NCBI GenBank assembly: GCA_000017645.1
Contig: CP000781.1
Span: 62,001 to 126,000 of the forward strand
Length of the DNA: 64,000 bases
Direction of reading: 5' to 3'
Source: Xanthobacter autotrophicus Py2
GTDB lineage: Bacteria > Pseudomonadota > Alphaproteobacteria > Rhizobiales > Xanthobacteraceae
Every line of letters begins with the position of its first letter. Position 1 is the stretch's first letter. This document shows positions 51,138 through 58,876 of this stretch, in pieces. A program made the position numbers and the translations under genes. A model generated the notes under the pieces. The model worked only from the letters and a program-made list of their open reading frames with translations, had not been told where the DNA came from and searched no databases.

Positions 51138-52340
51138 GTGCGGCCCGTCTATCTCGACAACAACGCGACGACACGGACCGACCCCGCTGTGGTCGAGGCC
51201 ATGCTGCCGTTCTTCAGCGAGCATTTCGGCAACGCCTCCTCCACCCACGCCTTCGGTGAGCACGTGGGCGAGGCGCTGAAGAAGGCGCGCAAGCAGCTCC
51301 AGGCGCTGCTTGGCGCCGCCTTTGACCACGAGATCATCTACACCTCCGGCGGAACGGAAGCCGACAATGCGGCCATTCTTTCCGCGCTGGAGACGCAGGA
51401 AGGCCGGGACGAGATCGTCACCACCACGGTGGAGCATCCGGCGATCCTGACCCTGGTCGCGCATCTGGAAAAGACGCGCGGCATCAAAGTGCATCTCATC
51501 GGTGTGGACCGCCATGGGCGGCTCGATCTCGATGCCTACGCCAAGGCATTGTCGCCGAAGACCGCTCTCGTCTCGGTGATGTGGGCCAACAACGAGACAG
51601 GAACCCTCTTCCCCGTGGCTGAGCTGGCAGAGCAGGCGAAGGCCGTCGGCGCCCTGTTCCATACCGACGCGGTGCAGGCGGTGGGTAAGGTGGCCATCGA
51701 CCTGAAATCCACAGCCATCGACATGCTGTCCCTGTCCGGCCACAAGCTGCACGGGCCCAAGGGCATCGGCGCGCTCTATGTGAAGAAGGGGGTGAAGTTC
51801 CGCCCCCTCATCCGCGGCGGCCATCAGGAGCGCGGGCGGCGTGGCGGAACCGAGAATGTGCCCGGTATCATCGGACTCGGCGCTGCTGCGGACCTCGCGC
51901 TCCAGCACATGGAGGAGGAGCGCACCCGCGTGAAGGCGCTGCGCGACCGGCTCGAGCAGGGCATCCTCCAGCGGGTGAGCAACACCCTGCTCAATGGCGA
52001 TGGCGACAACCGCCTCCCCAACACCGCAAATATCGCGTTCGAATATCTCGACGGCGAGGCGGTGCTGCACAATCTCAACAAGGCCGGAGTTGCCGCCTCC
52101 ACCGGCTCGGCCTGCACCTCAGGCTCCACCGAGCCGTCCCATGTGCTGCGGGCCATGAACCTGCCGGCCACTGCGCTCCATGGCGCCCTGCGCCTGTCGC
52201 TTTCCCGCGAGAACACGGGGGAGGACGTGGACCGGGTGCTGGAAGCGCTGCCGGAGATCGTCACCCGCCTGCGCGCCATGTCGCCGGCCTGGCTGGCGCG
52301 GGAGGGTGCGGACGGCGCGGCGGTGGCCAGTCATGTCTAG
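51138..52340 (+). CDS. nifS: Cysteine desulfurase NifS
   Basis: 400 aa with GTG start; an ATG at 51133 is out of frame. PLP lysine Lys203 in SGHKLHGPKG. Catalytic Cys326 in STGSACTSGS, with the long loop of group I (IscS/NifS). Supplies sulfur for nif Fe-S assembly. A second desulfurase, SufS, is in the same window. Confidence 0.95.
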   Translation: MRPVYLDNNATTRTDPAVVEAMLPFFSEHFGNASSTHAFGEHVGEALKKARKQLQALLGAAFDHEIIYTSGGTEADNAAILSALETQEGRDEIVTTTVEHPAILTLVAHLEKTRGIKVHLIGVDRHGRLDLDAYAKALSPKTALVSVMWANNETGTLFPVAELAEQAKAVGALFHTDAVQAVGKVAIDLKSTAIDMLSLSGHKLHGPKGIGALYVKKGVKFRPLIRGGHQERGRRGGTENVPGIIGLGAAADLALQHMEEERTRVKALRDRLEQGILQRVSNTLLNGDGDNRLPNTANIAFEYLDGEAVLHNLNKAGVAASTGSACTSGSTEPSHVLRAMNLPATALHGALRLSLSRENTGEDVDRVLEALPEIVTRLRAMSPAWLAREGADGAAVASHV

Positions 52341-52530
52341 CTTTCATCCGGGGCGCGAGTGCGGCGGACGCACGCCCACCGGCGTCGCCTTCGCGATGGC
52401 AAGCGCGTGCCCGATGCCGGCCGACGTGGCGGCCGCCGGGTCCATCAGAAACGTCCCCGACCGGCATCGCAAGGATGTCGGCGCGGGTCACAGCGGCGAG
52501 TCCAGGCCGATCGAGGAGCCAGTTGTATGA
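52333..52530 (+). CDS. Possible small overlapping ORF between nifS and nifT
   Basis: 65 codons starting 8 bp inside nifS and ending in an ATGA overlap with nifT. No family recognised; arginine/proline/alanine-rich with three cysteines. No strong ribosome site. It may be a coupling ORF or a remnant; without it a 186-bp untranslated gap would separate nifS and nifT. Confidence 0.3.
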   Translation: MSSFHPGRECGGRTPTGVAFAMASACPMPADVAAAGSIRNVPDRHRKDVGAGHSGESRPIEEPVV

Positions 52531-52742
52531 AGATTATGATTCGCCGTTCTCCGGAGATGGGCCTGTCCATCTACGTTCCCAAAAAGGACCTTGAGGAGCC
52601 GATCGTCGAGACCGAGCACGAGACCCTGTGGGGCGGCTGGATCAAGATCGCCAACGGCTGGGTGCTTGATCTGCCGGAGATGGCCGAGGGCACGACCCTC
52701 CCCATCACCGTGAACGCGAAGAAGCGCGGCGAGGAGGAGTGA
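52527..52742 (+). CDS. nifT: NifT/FixU family protein
   Basis: 71 aa. Family motifs MKIMIRRS, LSIYVPKKDLEEPIV, LWGGW and NGWVLDLPEM. Small conserved nif protein of unknown biochemical role, usually near nifZ or nifB. Followed by the SIR2-like gene after 6 bp. Confidence 0.95.
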   Translation: MKIMIRRSPEMGLSIYVPKKDLEEPIVETEHETLWGGWIKIANGWVLDLPEMAEGTTLPITVNAKKRGEEE

Positions 52743-52748
52743 GCTGAC

Positions 52749-53621
52749 ATGAATATTTCCGTCGCCAATATCGAGACGCTGAAGCTCGCCGACGCCGAAG
52801 CCGTCCTGAAGGACGTGGCGGCGGAGCTGGTCGCCGGCAAGGCCGCGCCCTATCTGGGGCCCGGCCTGCTGGAGCTGTCGTCGCCCGCCATTCCGGTAAC
52901 GCCGGAGGGCCTTGCGGCCTTTTTCGGCACCAAGGTGGCACTGCCCAAGCGCGCCAAGGGCAACGCCTGGGCCTCCGCCCAGCACATCGAGAGCATGAAG
53001 CACCGCTCCACCGTGTCGGCCCTCATGGCCGAGGCGTTCGCCCCGCCTGTGCCGCCGCTGCCGTTCCACACCTTCCTCGCCGGCCTGAACCTGCCGCTGA
53101 TCGTGGACACCTGGTACGACGGCGCCATGCGTTCGGCGCTGGAGGGCCGGGAGGGCTGGGGCGAAGCGCAGGGCATCACCCGGGCTGGCATCGGCGAGGA
53201 TCGCTGGTATCGCTTCTATGATGCTGCCGGCAACGAGACCGACCGGGCGGCGGCCGAGACCTGGACGACCGTGCTCTACAAGCCCCACGGCAGCGTCGCG
53301 CCGGCCAAGAACTGGCTGATCTCCGACGCCGACTATGTCGAGGTTCTCACCGAGATCGACATCCAGACGCCGATCCCCGACGTGGTGAAGAACCGCCGCA
53401 CCGAGCGCAGCTTCCTGTTCCTCGGCTGTCGCTTCCACGACCAGATGCTGCGGACCTATGCGCGCCAGGTGACAAAGCGTTCGCGTCTGCCCCACTTCGC
53501 CATCGTGGACGAAGCGGTGCTGACCAAGAACGAGCTGCGCTTTCTGCTGACGCACGCCATCACGCCCATCGCCATGCCACTGCCCAAGGCGCTGGACATC
53601 ATCATGTCGGTCGCCGCCTGA
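52749..53621 (+). CDS. SIR2-like protein with altered active-site motifs
   Basis: 290 aa. It resembles SIR2-family proteins in order and spacing: [10 protein letters not shown] where GAGxS is expected, [11 protein letters not shown] where TxNYDxxxE is expected, LYKPHGSV with the conserved His, and [11 protein letters not shown]. The Gly-Ala-Gly-x-Ser and Asn residues used for NAD hydrolysis or deacylation are replaced (LGPGLL; Trp for Asn). NAD chemistry may therefore be lost or changed. Last gene of the nifS-nifT unit before a strong terminator. Confidence 0.7.
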   Translation: MNISVANIETLKLADAEAVLKDVAAELVAGKAAPYLGPGLLELSSPAIPVTPEGLAAFFGTKVALPKRAKGNAWASAQHIESMKHRSTVSALMAEAFAPPVPPLPFHTFLAGLNLPLIVDTWYDGAMRSALEGREGWGEAQGITRAGIGEDRWYRFYDAAGNETDRAAAETWTTVLYKPHGSVAPAKNWLISDADYVEVLTEIDIQTPIPDVVKNRRTERSFLFLGCRFHDQMLRTYARQVTKRSRLPHFAIVDEAVLTKNELRFLLTHAITPIAMPLPKALDIIMSVAA

Positions 53622-53645
53622 TCCTTCCGGCGATCCAAGCACTTC

Positions 53646-53686
53646 AGAGAGCATGTCCCCGTGGGGACATGCTCTCTTTGCTTTTT
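53646..53686 (+). terminator. Rho-independent terminator
   Basis: Perfect 15-bp stem AGAGAGCATGTCCCC / GGGGACATGCTCTCT with a 2-base loop, then TTGCTTTTT. Ends the iscA-nifS-nifT-SIR2 transcript. Confidence 0.95.
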
Positions 53687-53759
53687 AGACGTCCTTTCCA
53701 AGGCTTCGCGCGCGCATTGATGCAGATCAACATTGCGGACGAAACCCAACGCGAGAGCA

Positions 53760-53775
53760 TGTAACTTTCCCAACA
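53760..53775 (+). promoter_or_regulatory. NifA upstream activator site 1 (nifB)
   Basis: TGT-AACTTTCCCA-ACA, exact consensus, 110 bp upstream of the -24 element. Confidence 0.8.
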
Positions 53776-53796
53776 TGTCGTTCTCCATGTGACGCG

Positions 53797-53812
53797 TGTT
53801 GTTAAGCCGACA
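53797..53812 (+). promoter_or_regulatory. NifA upstream activator site 2 (nifB)
   Basis: TGT-TGTTAAGCCG-ACA, exact consensus, 73 bp before the -24 element. Confidence 0.82.
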
Positions 53813-53869
53813 GCTGGGCGACAATTTATAACTGTTTGAAAATCATTACGTATTTTTCCGTAGCCCTAG

Positions 53870-53885
53870 TGGCACGCCAGTTGCT
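53870..53885 (+). promoter_or_regulatory. Sigma-54 promoter of nifB
   Basis: TGGCAC-GCCAG-TTGCT, perfect -24/-12 element 53 bp before the nifB ATG. Confidence 0.94.
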
Positions 53886-53937
53886 CATCCCTGTCCAAGG
53901 ATTTTTTTGGATCCTGCTGGAAGCGAGGAGCAGTTTC

Positions 53938-55500
53938 ATGCACGCGTCGACACAGCACGAGACGACCGAAGTCGGTGTGGCCGACAAGCTGGCCGAAGTC
54001 ATGCAGGCGAAGGCCGAACACCAGGGTTGCGGCACGTCCGGCGGCTCGGGCAAGGCCAGCTGCGGTTCGTCCGCCGGTCAGGGCGACCTGCCCACCGAGA
54101 TCTGGGAGAAGGTGAAGAACCATCCCTGCTATTCTGAAGAAGCCCACCACCACTATGCGCGTATGCATGTTGCCGTTGCCCCGGCGTGCAACATCCAGTG
54201 CAACTACTGCAATCGCAAGTATGATTGCGCCAACGAATCCCGCCCCGGCGTGGTGTCCGAGAAGCTGACGCCCCAGCAGGCGGCGAAGAAGGTGCTCGCG
54301 GTCGCCTCCACCATCCCGCAGATGACCGTGCTGGGCATCGCCGGCCCCGGCGACCCGCTCGCCAATCCGGAGAAGACCTTCCAGACCTTCGAGCTGATCA
54401 ACCGGACCGCCCCGGACATCAAGCTCTGCCTGTCCACCAACGGCCTGGCGCTGCCCGACCACGTGGACACCATCGCCGGCTTCAACGTCGACCACGTGAC
54501 CATCACCATCAACATGGTGGACCCGGAAGTCGGCGCGAAGATCTATCCGTGGGTGTTCTGGAAGCACAAGCGCTACACTGGCTATGAGGCCGCCAAGCTC
54601 CTCACCGACCGGCAGATGCTGGGCCTCGAGATGCTCACCGAGCGTGGCATCCTCTGCAAGGTCAACTCGGTGATGATCCCCGGCATCAACGACAAGCACC
54701 TTGTCGAAGTGAACCGGGCGGTGAAGTCCCGCGGCGCGTTCCTGCATAACATCATGCCGCTCATCTCGGCGCCCGAGCACGGCACCGTGTTCGGCCTCAA
54801 CGGCCAGCGCGGCCCGACGGCCCAGGAGCTCAAGGCGCTCCAGGATTCGTGCGAAGGCGAGATGAACATGATGCGGCATTGCCGCCAGTGCCGCGCCGAC
54901 GCCGTGGGCCTCCTCGGCGAGGATCGGTCCGCCGAGTTCACCACCGACAAGATCATGGCCATGGAGGTCAACTACGACCTCGACAGCCGCAAGGCATACC
55001 AGGCCCTGGTCGAGGAAGAGCGCGTGGCGAAGGTCGCCGCGAAGCAGGAAGAGATGGAGGCCCTCGCCGGCGAGCAGAGCGACATCAAGCTCCTCGTGGC
55101 CGTGGCCACCAAGGGCTCGGGCCTCATCAACGAGCACTTCGGCCACGCCAAGGAGTTCCAGGTGTGGGAGCTCTCCACCGCGGGCGCCAAGTTCGTCGGC
55201 CATCGCCGCGTCGACCTGTATTGCCAGGGCGGCTACGGCGAGGAGGACAGCCTCGAGACCATCATCCGCGCCATCAACGACTGCCATGCGGTGTTCGTGG
55301 CCAAGATCGGCGGTTGCCCGAAGGCTGACCTCGTCAAGGCCGGCATCGAGCCGGTGGACGGCTTCGCCCACGAGTTCATCGAGAAATCGGCCATCACCTG
55401 GTTCAAGGACTACCTCAACAAGGTGAAGACCGGTGAGATCGTCCATGCGGAGCGCGGCGACGCCGAGATCCGTCAGGGCGCCCTCATCAACGCGGCCTGA
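53938..55500 (+). CDS. nifB: Radical SAM NifB-cofactor synthase
   Basis: 520 aa from ATG 53938, preceded by GAGGAG. Radical SAM ligands Cys84-x3-Cys88-x2-Cys91 (CNIQCNYC). The SAM domain runs to about 360, with cluster-binding cysteines in [15 protein letters not shown]-terminal NifX-like domain (from [25 protein letters not shown], residues ~383 on) follows. It inserts carbide and sulfur to make NifB-co. The N-terminal ~45 residues hold extra cysteines ([14 protein letters not shown]). Opens the third NifA unit. Confidence 0.98.
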   Translation: MHASTQHETTEVGVADKLAEVMQAKAEHQGCGTSGGSGKASCGSSAGQGDLPTEIWEKVKNHPCYSEEAHHHYARMHVAVAPACNIQCNYCNRKYDCANESRPGVVSEKLTPQQAAKKVLAVASTIPQMTVLGIAGPGDPLANPEKTFQTFELINRTAPDIKLCLSTNGLALPDHVDTIAGFNVDHVTITINMVDPEVGAKIYPWVFWKHKRYTGYEAAKLLTDRQMLGLEMLTERGILCKVNSVMIPGINDKHLVEVNRAVKSRGAFLHNIMPLISAPEHGTVFGLNGQRGPTAQELKALQDSCEGEMNMMRHCRQCRADAVGLLGEDRSAEFTTDKIMAMEVNYDLDSRKAYQALVEEERVAKVAAKQEEMEALAGEQSDIKLLVAVATKGSGLINEHFGHAKEFQVWELSTAGAKFVGHRRVDLYCQGGYGEEDSLETIIRAINDCHAVFVAKIGGCPKADLVKAGIEPVDGFAHEFIEKSAITWFKDYLNKVKTGEIVHAERGDAEIRQGALINAA

Positions 55501-55517
55501 TCCTGCCCGCACCAACC

Positions 55518-55552
55518 AGATCCGCCCAGGCCGCAATGGCCTGGGCGGATCT
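55518..55552 (+). other. Hairpin between nifB and fdxN
   Basis: Perfect 15-bp stem AGATCCGCCCAGGCC / GGCCTGGGCGGATCT with loop GCAAT in the 120-bp gap. No T tract, so partial termination or 3'-end protection is more likely than full stop. Confidence 0.75.
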
Positions 55553-55620
55553 CCCTGAAGTCCACGCCAACAGACCGTCCGGCCGACCTGATCGCGCGCT
55601 CGGCATCCAAGGAGCATCCC

Positions 55621-55845
55621 ATGACGTTGAAAATCGTGGCGTCGCAGTGCACGAGCTGCTCGGCCTGTGAACCGGAATGTCCCAACGTGGCCATTTCCGA
55701 GAAGAACGGGACGTTCGTGATCGACCCCAAGAAGTGCACCGAGTGCATCGGCCACTTCGACGTGCCCCAGTGCGCCGCGGTCTGCCCGGTCGACGATACC
55801 TGCGTCATCGACAACGCCTATCCGCGCTATCAGCCCACCGCGTGA
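55621..55845 (+). CDS. fdxN: 2[4Fe-4S] ferredoxin FdxN
   Basis: 74 aa. Same spacing as the ferredoxin at 28310: Cys10/13/16/20 and Cys39/42/51/55 with prolines, plus an extra Cys61. The two proteins share long identical stretches (PKKCTEC, PQCA-VCPV). Position directly after nifB is the classic fdxN site; thought to supply electrons for NifB or nitrogenase. Confidence 0.95.
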   Translation: MTLKIVASQCTSCSACEPECPNVAISEKNGTFVIDPKKCTECIGHFDVPQCAAVCPVDDTCVIDNAYPRYQPTA

Positions 55846-55856
55846 GGAGAGACGCG

Positions 55857-56171
55857 ATGAACTTCACGATGACCCGTTCGGCCCAGCGCTTCATCCGCAT
55901 GATGATCATGGCCGACGGCGGTCCCAGCGCCGGCTTCCGGATGCATGTGACCCCCGGTGGATGCTCCGGGCTCAATGCCGAGATCGCCGTGCTGCAGGAG
56001 CCCTCGCCGGGCGACGCGGTGGTGGAGAAGGACGGCCTGAAGCTGTTCCTGCCGGCGGAAAGTCGCCTGCTGCTCGATGGCGTCACCATCGACTTCACCG
56101 ACACGGCCGCCAAGACGGGCCTGGTGTTCCAGGACCCCAAGGCGACGACCTGCAGCTCGCACGCGCACTGA
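55857..56171 (+). CDS. A-type (IscA/HesB-like) nif protein with altered C-terminus
   Basis: 104 aa. HesB-like fold with Cys36 in TPGGCSGLNAEI and Cys99 in ATTCSSHAH. The usual C-terminal Cys-x-Cys is reduced to one Cys followed by Ser-Ser-His. Histidine may replace the lost ligand, or the protein may not hold a cluster the usual way. 11 bp after fdxN. Confidence 0.85.
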   Translation: MNFTMTRSAQRFIRMMIMADGGPSAGFRMHVTPGGCSGLNAEIAVLQEPSPGDAVVEKDGLKLFLPAESRLLLDGVTIDFTDTAAKTGLVFQDPKATTCSSHAH

Positions 56172-56180
56172 TCTGGAACG

Positions 56181-56210
56181 ATCCGGAGCGGCGCGTCCGC
56201 TCCGGATTTT
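56181..56210 (+). terminator. Hairpin with short T run
   Basis: ATCCGGAGCGG / CCGCTCCGGAT, 11-bp stem with loop CGCGT, followed by TTT. Possible partial terminator before the TPR gene. Confidence 0.65.
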
Positions 56211-56273
56211 GCTCGCTTTCAGGTGCCGTCCGTGAGGATGGCCGCGGGCGGAACGGGAAACGAGGGGACGGGA

Positions 56274-56813
56274 ATGGAAGGCTCGCAGGTTTCAGGCGAA
56301 CCGGATTTCCTCACCCCCGAGGCGCTCCTGGCGAGCGCCGTCATGGGGGGAGGGCTGCCGGAAGACGCACAGCATCATCTGTGGGAAGCCGGCCTCTCCT
56401 ACCAGCAGGATGAAGTTGCGGAAGCCCATCTGCGGCAGGCCGAGGCACTGGCGCCAGGGCATGCCGCAGTGCTGATCGGTCTCTACCGCTTCTATTTCTA
56501 CAAGGGCCGTCTTCGGGAATGCCTGGAGGTGGCCCGGGTGTGCCTGGCCAAGGCGCAGCGGGAGACCAATCTGCCGGCCGACTGGCGGGAGGTGCGCGCG
56601 CAGGATGCCGAATTTTCGCGCTACGACCGCCTGATGCCGCGCTTCTTCCTGTTTACGCTGAAGGGCTACGCCTACCTCAACATGCGCCTCGGCGACCTGG
56701 AGGAGGGGCGGGCCGCGGCGATGAAGCTGCTCGAGCTCGATCCCACCGACAAGATCGGTGCCAAGCTCTTGCTCGACGTGCTGAACAGAGCGGGGCAGGA
56801 CGATGAAGACTGA
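56274..56813 (+). CDS. TPR-like nif-region protein
   Basis: 179 aa from ATG 56274, preceded by GAGGGGACGGG; a GTG at 56223 is also in frame. Tetratricopeptide-like helices: AEAHLRQAEALAPGHAAVLIGLYRFYFYKGRL and LFTLKGYAYLNMRLGDLEEGRAAAMKLLELDPTDK (read in parts, ~50-85 and ~125-165). A paralogue lies at 63030. It overlaps the LRV gene by 11 bp. A scaffold role in assembly is inferred. Confidence 0.8.
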   Translation: MEGSQVSGEPDFLTPEALLASAVMGGGLPEDAQHHLWEAGLSYQQDEVAEAHLRQAEALAPGHAAVLIGLYRFYFYKGRLRECLEVARVCLAKAQRETNLPADWREVRAQDAEFSRYDRLMPRFFLFTLKGYAYLNMRLGDLEEGRAAAMKLLELDPTDKIGAKLLLDVLNRAGQDDED

Positions 56814-57582
56814 AGACGACATCGACGAGGCCAAGACCTGGCTCGGGGAAGACGTCGATTGCTCCTCGTGCGCCCACCAGGATCTCCTGGCGGAGGGAAA
56901 GTGCCATCTGGGGCGGGCCTGCGTGAACGATCGCTACGCCCGGCGCATCGACCGCTTCTTCAACTGGAACCCGTCGCTCGCCAATTCCTATGTGCGGCAC
57001 GACCATTTCGAGGTGCGGGCCATCGCGGCCAAGCACGCCGACGTGTTCGTCCTGCCGCCGCTTCTCAACGACCCGGAGGAGACGGTGCGCTGGAACGCGG
57101 CGCGGCGTTTGCCCAAGACCAAGATCCTGCCGCTGCGCTACGATCCCCACCGGGAGGTGCGCATCCGCATCGTGTCGCTGCTGGAGGACGCCGACCTCTC
57201 TCCCATGATGGCGGACGAGGATTACTACGTGCGCCTGGTGGTGGCACGGCGCATCGCGCCGCCGTTGCTTTCGCGCATGGTGGACGATCCCGAGGCCGAG
57301 GTGCGCCGCGTGGTGGCCCAGCGCCTGCCGTCGGAATGGCTGTTGTGCATGGTCAACGACCGCAGCCCGCAGGTCCGCCTGGAGGTGGCCCAGCGCCTGG
57401 CGCCCGATCTTCTCTCCGCGCTCGTCGCCGATCCGGACTGGCGGGTGCGCTACGAGGTGGCGAGCCGCATTGCTCCCACCCAGGTGTCGCAGTTGATCGA
57501 TGACGACGACGACTTCGTGCGCGAGGTCGCCCGGTCCCGCGCGCAGGCGGGCGGGGAGCTTTTGAGGGAGATGCCGCTATGA
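56803..57582 (+). CDS. 4Fe-4S leucine-rich repeat variant (LRV) protein
   Basis: 259 aa. N-terminal cluster motif Cys20-x2-Cys23-x10-Cys34-x5-Cys40. About eight LRV-type helical repeats follow (for example DPEAEVRRVVAQRL, DRSPQVRLEVAQRL, DPDWRVRYEVASRI). It matches the LRV protein known from Azotobacter nif regions, where the fold and an N-terminal [4Fe-4S] cluster were described. Molecular role unknown. Coupled to nifZ by a 4-bp overlap. Confidence 0.92.
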   Translation: MKTEDDIDEAKTWLGEDVDCSSCAHQDLLAEGKCHLGRACVNDRYARRIDRFFNWNPSLANSYVRHDHFEVRAIAAKHADVFVLPPLLNDPEETVRWNAARRLPKTKILPLRYDPHREVRIRIVSLLEDADLSPMMADEDYYVRLVVARRIAPPLLSRMVDDPEAEVRRVVAQRLPSEWLLCMVNDRSPQVRLEVAQRLAPDLLSALVADPDWRVRYEVASRIAPTQVSQLIDDDDDFVREVARSRAQAGGELLREMPL

Positions 57583-57905
57583 GCAACATTGTCCGTGACA
57601 GTGATGTGGTCGAAGTCTCAGAGCCGCCCTACTTCAATTTCGGCGAGAAGGTGAAGGCCAAGCGCGTCATTCGGAACGACGGCACCTATGCCGGAAAGGA
57701 AATCGGCGAGATCCTCGCGAAGAAGGGCGAGATCGGTTACGTCGTTTCCATCGGAACCTTCCTGCAGCAGTTCTATATCTACGGCGTCGAGTTCACGGAA
57801 AGCGGTAATCGCGTGGGCATGAAGCGCAAGGAACTGGAAAGCGCGATTCCGCGCGACGAAGAAGACATTCCCCTGCCCCCTATGCCCGGAGCACCCAGAG
57901 CATGA
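57579..57905 (+). CDS. nifZ: NifZ family protein (first copy)
   Basis: 108 aa. NifZ motifs PPYFNFGEKVKAKRVIRNDGTYAGKE (~16-41 in parts), GEIGYVV and FLQQFYIYGVEF. NifZ helps P-cluster maturation in the MoFe protein. Overlaps both neighbours by 4 bp. Confidence 0.94.
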   Translation: MSNIVRDSDVVEVSEPPYFNFGEKVKAKRVIRNDGTYAGKEIGEILAKKGEIGYVVSIGTFLQQFYIYGVEFTESGNRVGMKRKELESAIPRDEEDIPLPPMPGAPRA

Positions 57906-58147
57906 TCCTCGAGCCGCGCAACCCCAAGTATCAGTGGGGCCAGAAGGTCAAGACGCTGATCGACCTTTACAATGACGGCTCCTATCCGGATTTCCCGGAC
58001 GAGGCGCTGCTGGTCGGCCTCGGCACCACCGGCGAGATCGTGCAGGTGGGCACCCACACCGACACCAACACGCCGATCTATCTGATCGAGTTCACGGAAC
58101 GCCTGGTGGTGGGGTGCCTCGAGGAAGAGATCTCCCCGCTCGAGTGA
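57902..58147 (+). CDS. NifZ-like protein (second copy)
   Basis: 81 aa. A second, shorter NifZ-type domain: PKYQWGQKVKTLIDLYNDGSYPD, GTTGEIVQVG and IYLIEFTERLVVGCLEEEI. ATGA overlap with the first copy makes them a translationally coupled pair, perhaps a heterodimer. Confidence 0.88.
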   Translation: MILEPRNPKYQWGQKVKTLIDLYNDGSYPDFPDEALLVGLGTTGEIVQVGTHTDTNTPIYLIEFTERLVVGCLEEEISPLE

Positions 58148-58194
58148 ACAGCACGCGAAGCCCGCAGGGCTTGGATCTGGAAAGAGACGAGACG

Positions 58195-58524
58195 ATGAGG
58201 CTGCCCGCTCATCCGAACGATCTCGACAAGAAGCGCATCGAGCGCGCCATCAAGGCACGCAAGCGCTATCGCTATGTCACGCCCCGGGTGCTGGCCACCG
58301 AGGGCGGCTATCGCATCGAGAGCGCGTGCTGCTCGCGCAACGTCGATCCGGAGGGGGGCGTGGTCGACATCGCCCTCCTGCTGTTCGACGCGGAAGAGAG
58401 CGCCTGGCAGCTGTTCCGCAAGAACCATGGCACGCGGCTGTGGGAACTCGACAGCACCCATGACCGGTTGAAGGAGGTCCTGGATCTCCTCAACGACGAT
58501 AGCGAACGCAAATTTTGGCAATGA
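58195..58524 (+). CDS. DUF3024-like nif-region protein
   Basis: 109 aa from ATG 58195; a GTG at 58144 is in frame and also plausible. Motifs KKRIERAIKARKRYRYVTP, CCSRNVDPEGGVVDIALL and WQLFRKNHGTRLWE resemble DUF3024. It has a vicinal Cys-Cys pair. Function unknown. Confidence 0.72.
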   Translation: MRLPAHPNDLDKKRIERAIKARKRYRYVTPRVLATEGGYRIESACCSRNVDPEGGVVDIALLLFDAEESAWQLFRKNHGTRLWELDSTHDRLKEVLDLLNDDSERKFWQ

Positions 58525-58612
58525 TCTAATTTGGCAATGATCCTGCATGGGGCTGTGGGACTGCGACAGACGACGCGGACGTGTCTCATCTTCGGCAAGG
58601 GAGAGTTAGGTT

Positions 58613-58876
58613 ATGGCCCTCAGCGACAGCGACCTCACCGAGATCGAGCAGCTCCTCACGGGCGAGGCCGCGTCCGGCCCGGTCTTTGCCGAGCTGCGCC
58701 GCCGGTTTCCGGCCCTGTCCTGGACCCAGTGCGACGCCTCCGATGTCACGGAAGAGCCATTCCGCACCTATTCGACATACGACATCCACCTGCTCGACAC
58801 CGCCGATCACTGCGCCCACATCACGCTCGATCCCGCGAGCGCGACCGGTGTCATCCTTGCCCGGCGGAGCGTGTGA
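58613..58876 (+). CDS. DUF6129-like nif-region protein
   Basis: 87 aa. A short acidic helix (DLTEIEQLLTGE), then ELRRRFPALSWTQCDASDV and an HLLDTADHCAHITLDP strand. The pattern fits the small nif-linked DUF6129 family. Its stop shares one base with the start of the next gene (TGATG). Confidence 0.72.
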   Translation: MALSDSDLTEIEQLLTGEAASGPVFAELRRRFPALSWTQCDASDVTEEPFRTYSTYDIHLLDTADHCAHITLDPASATGVILARRSV

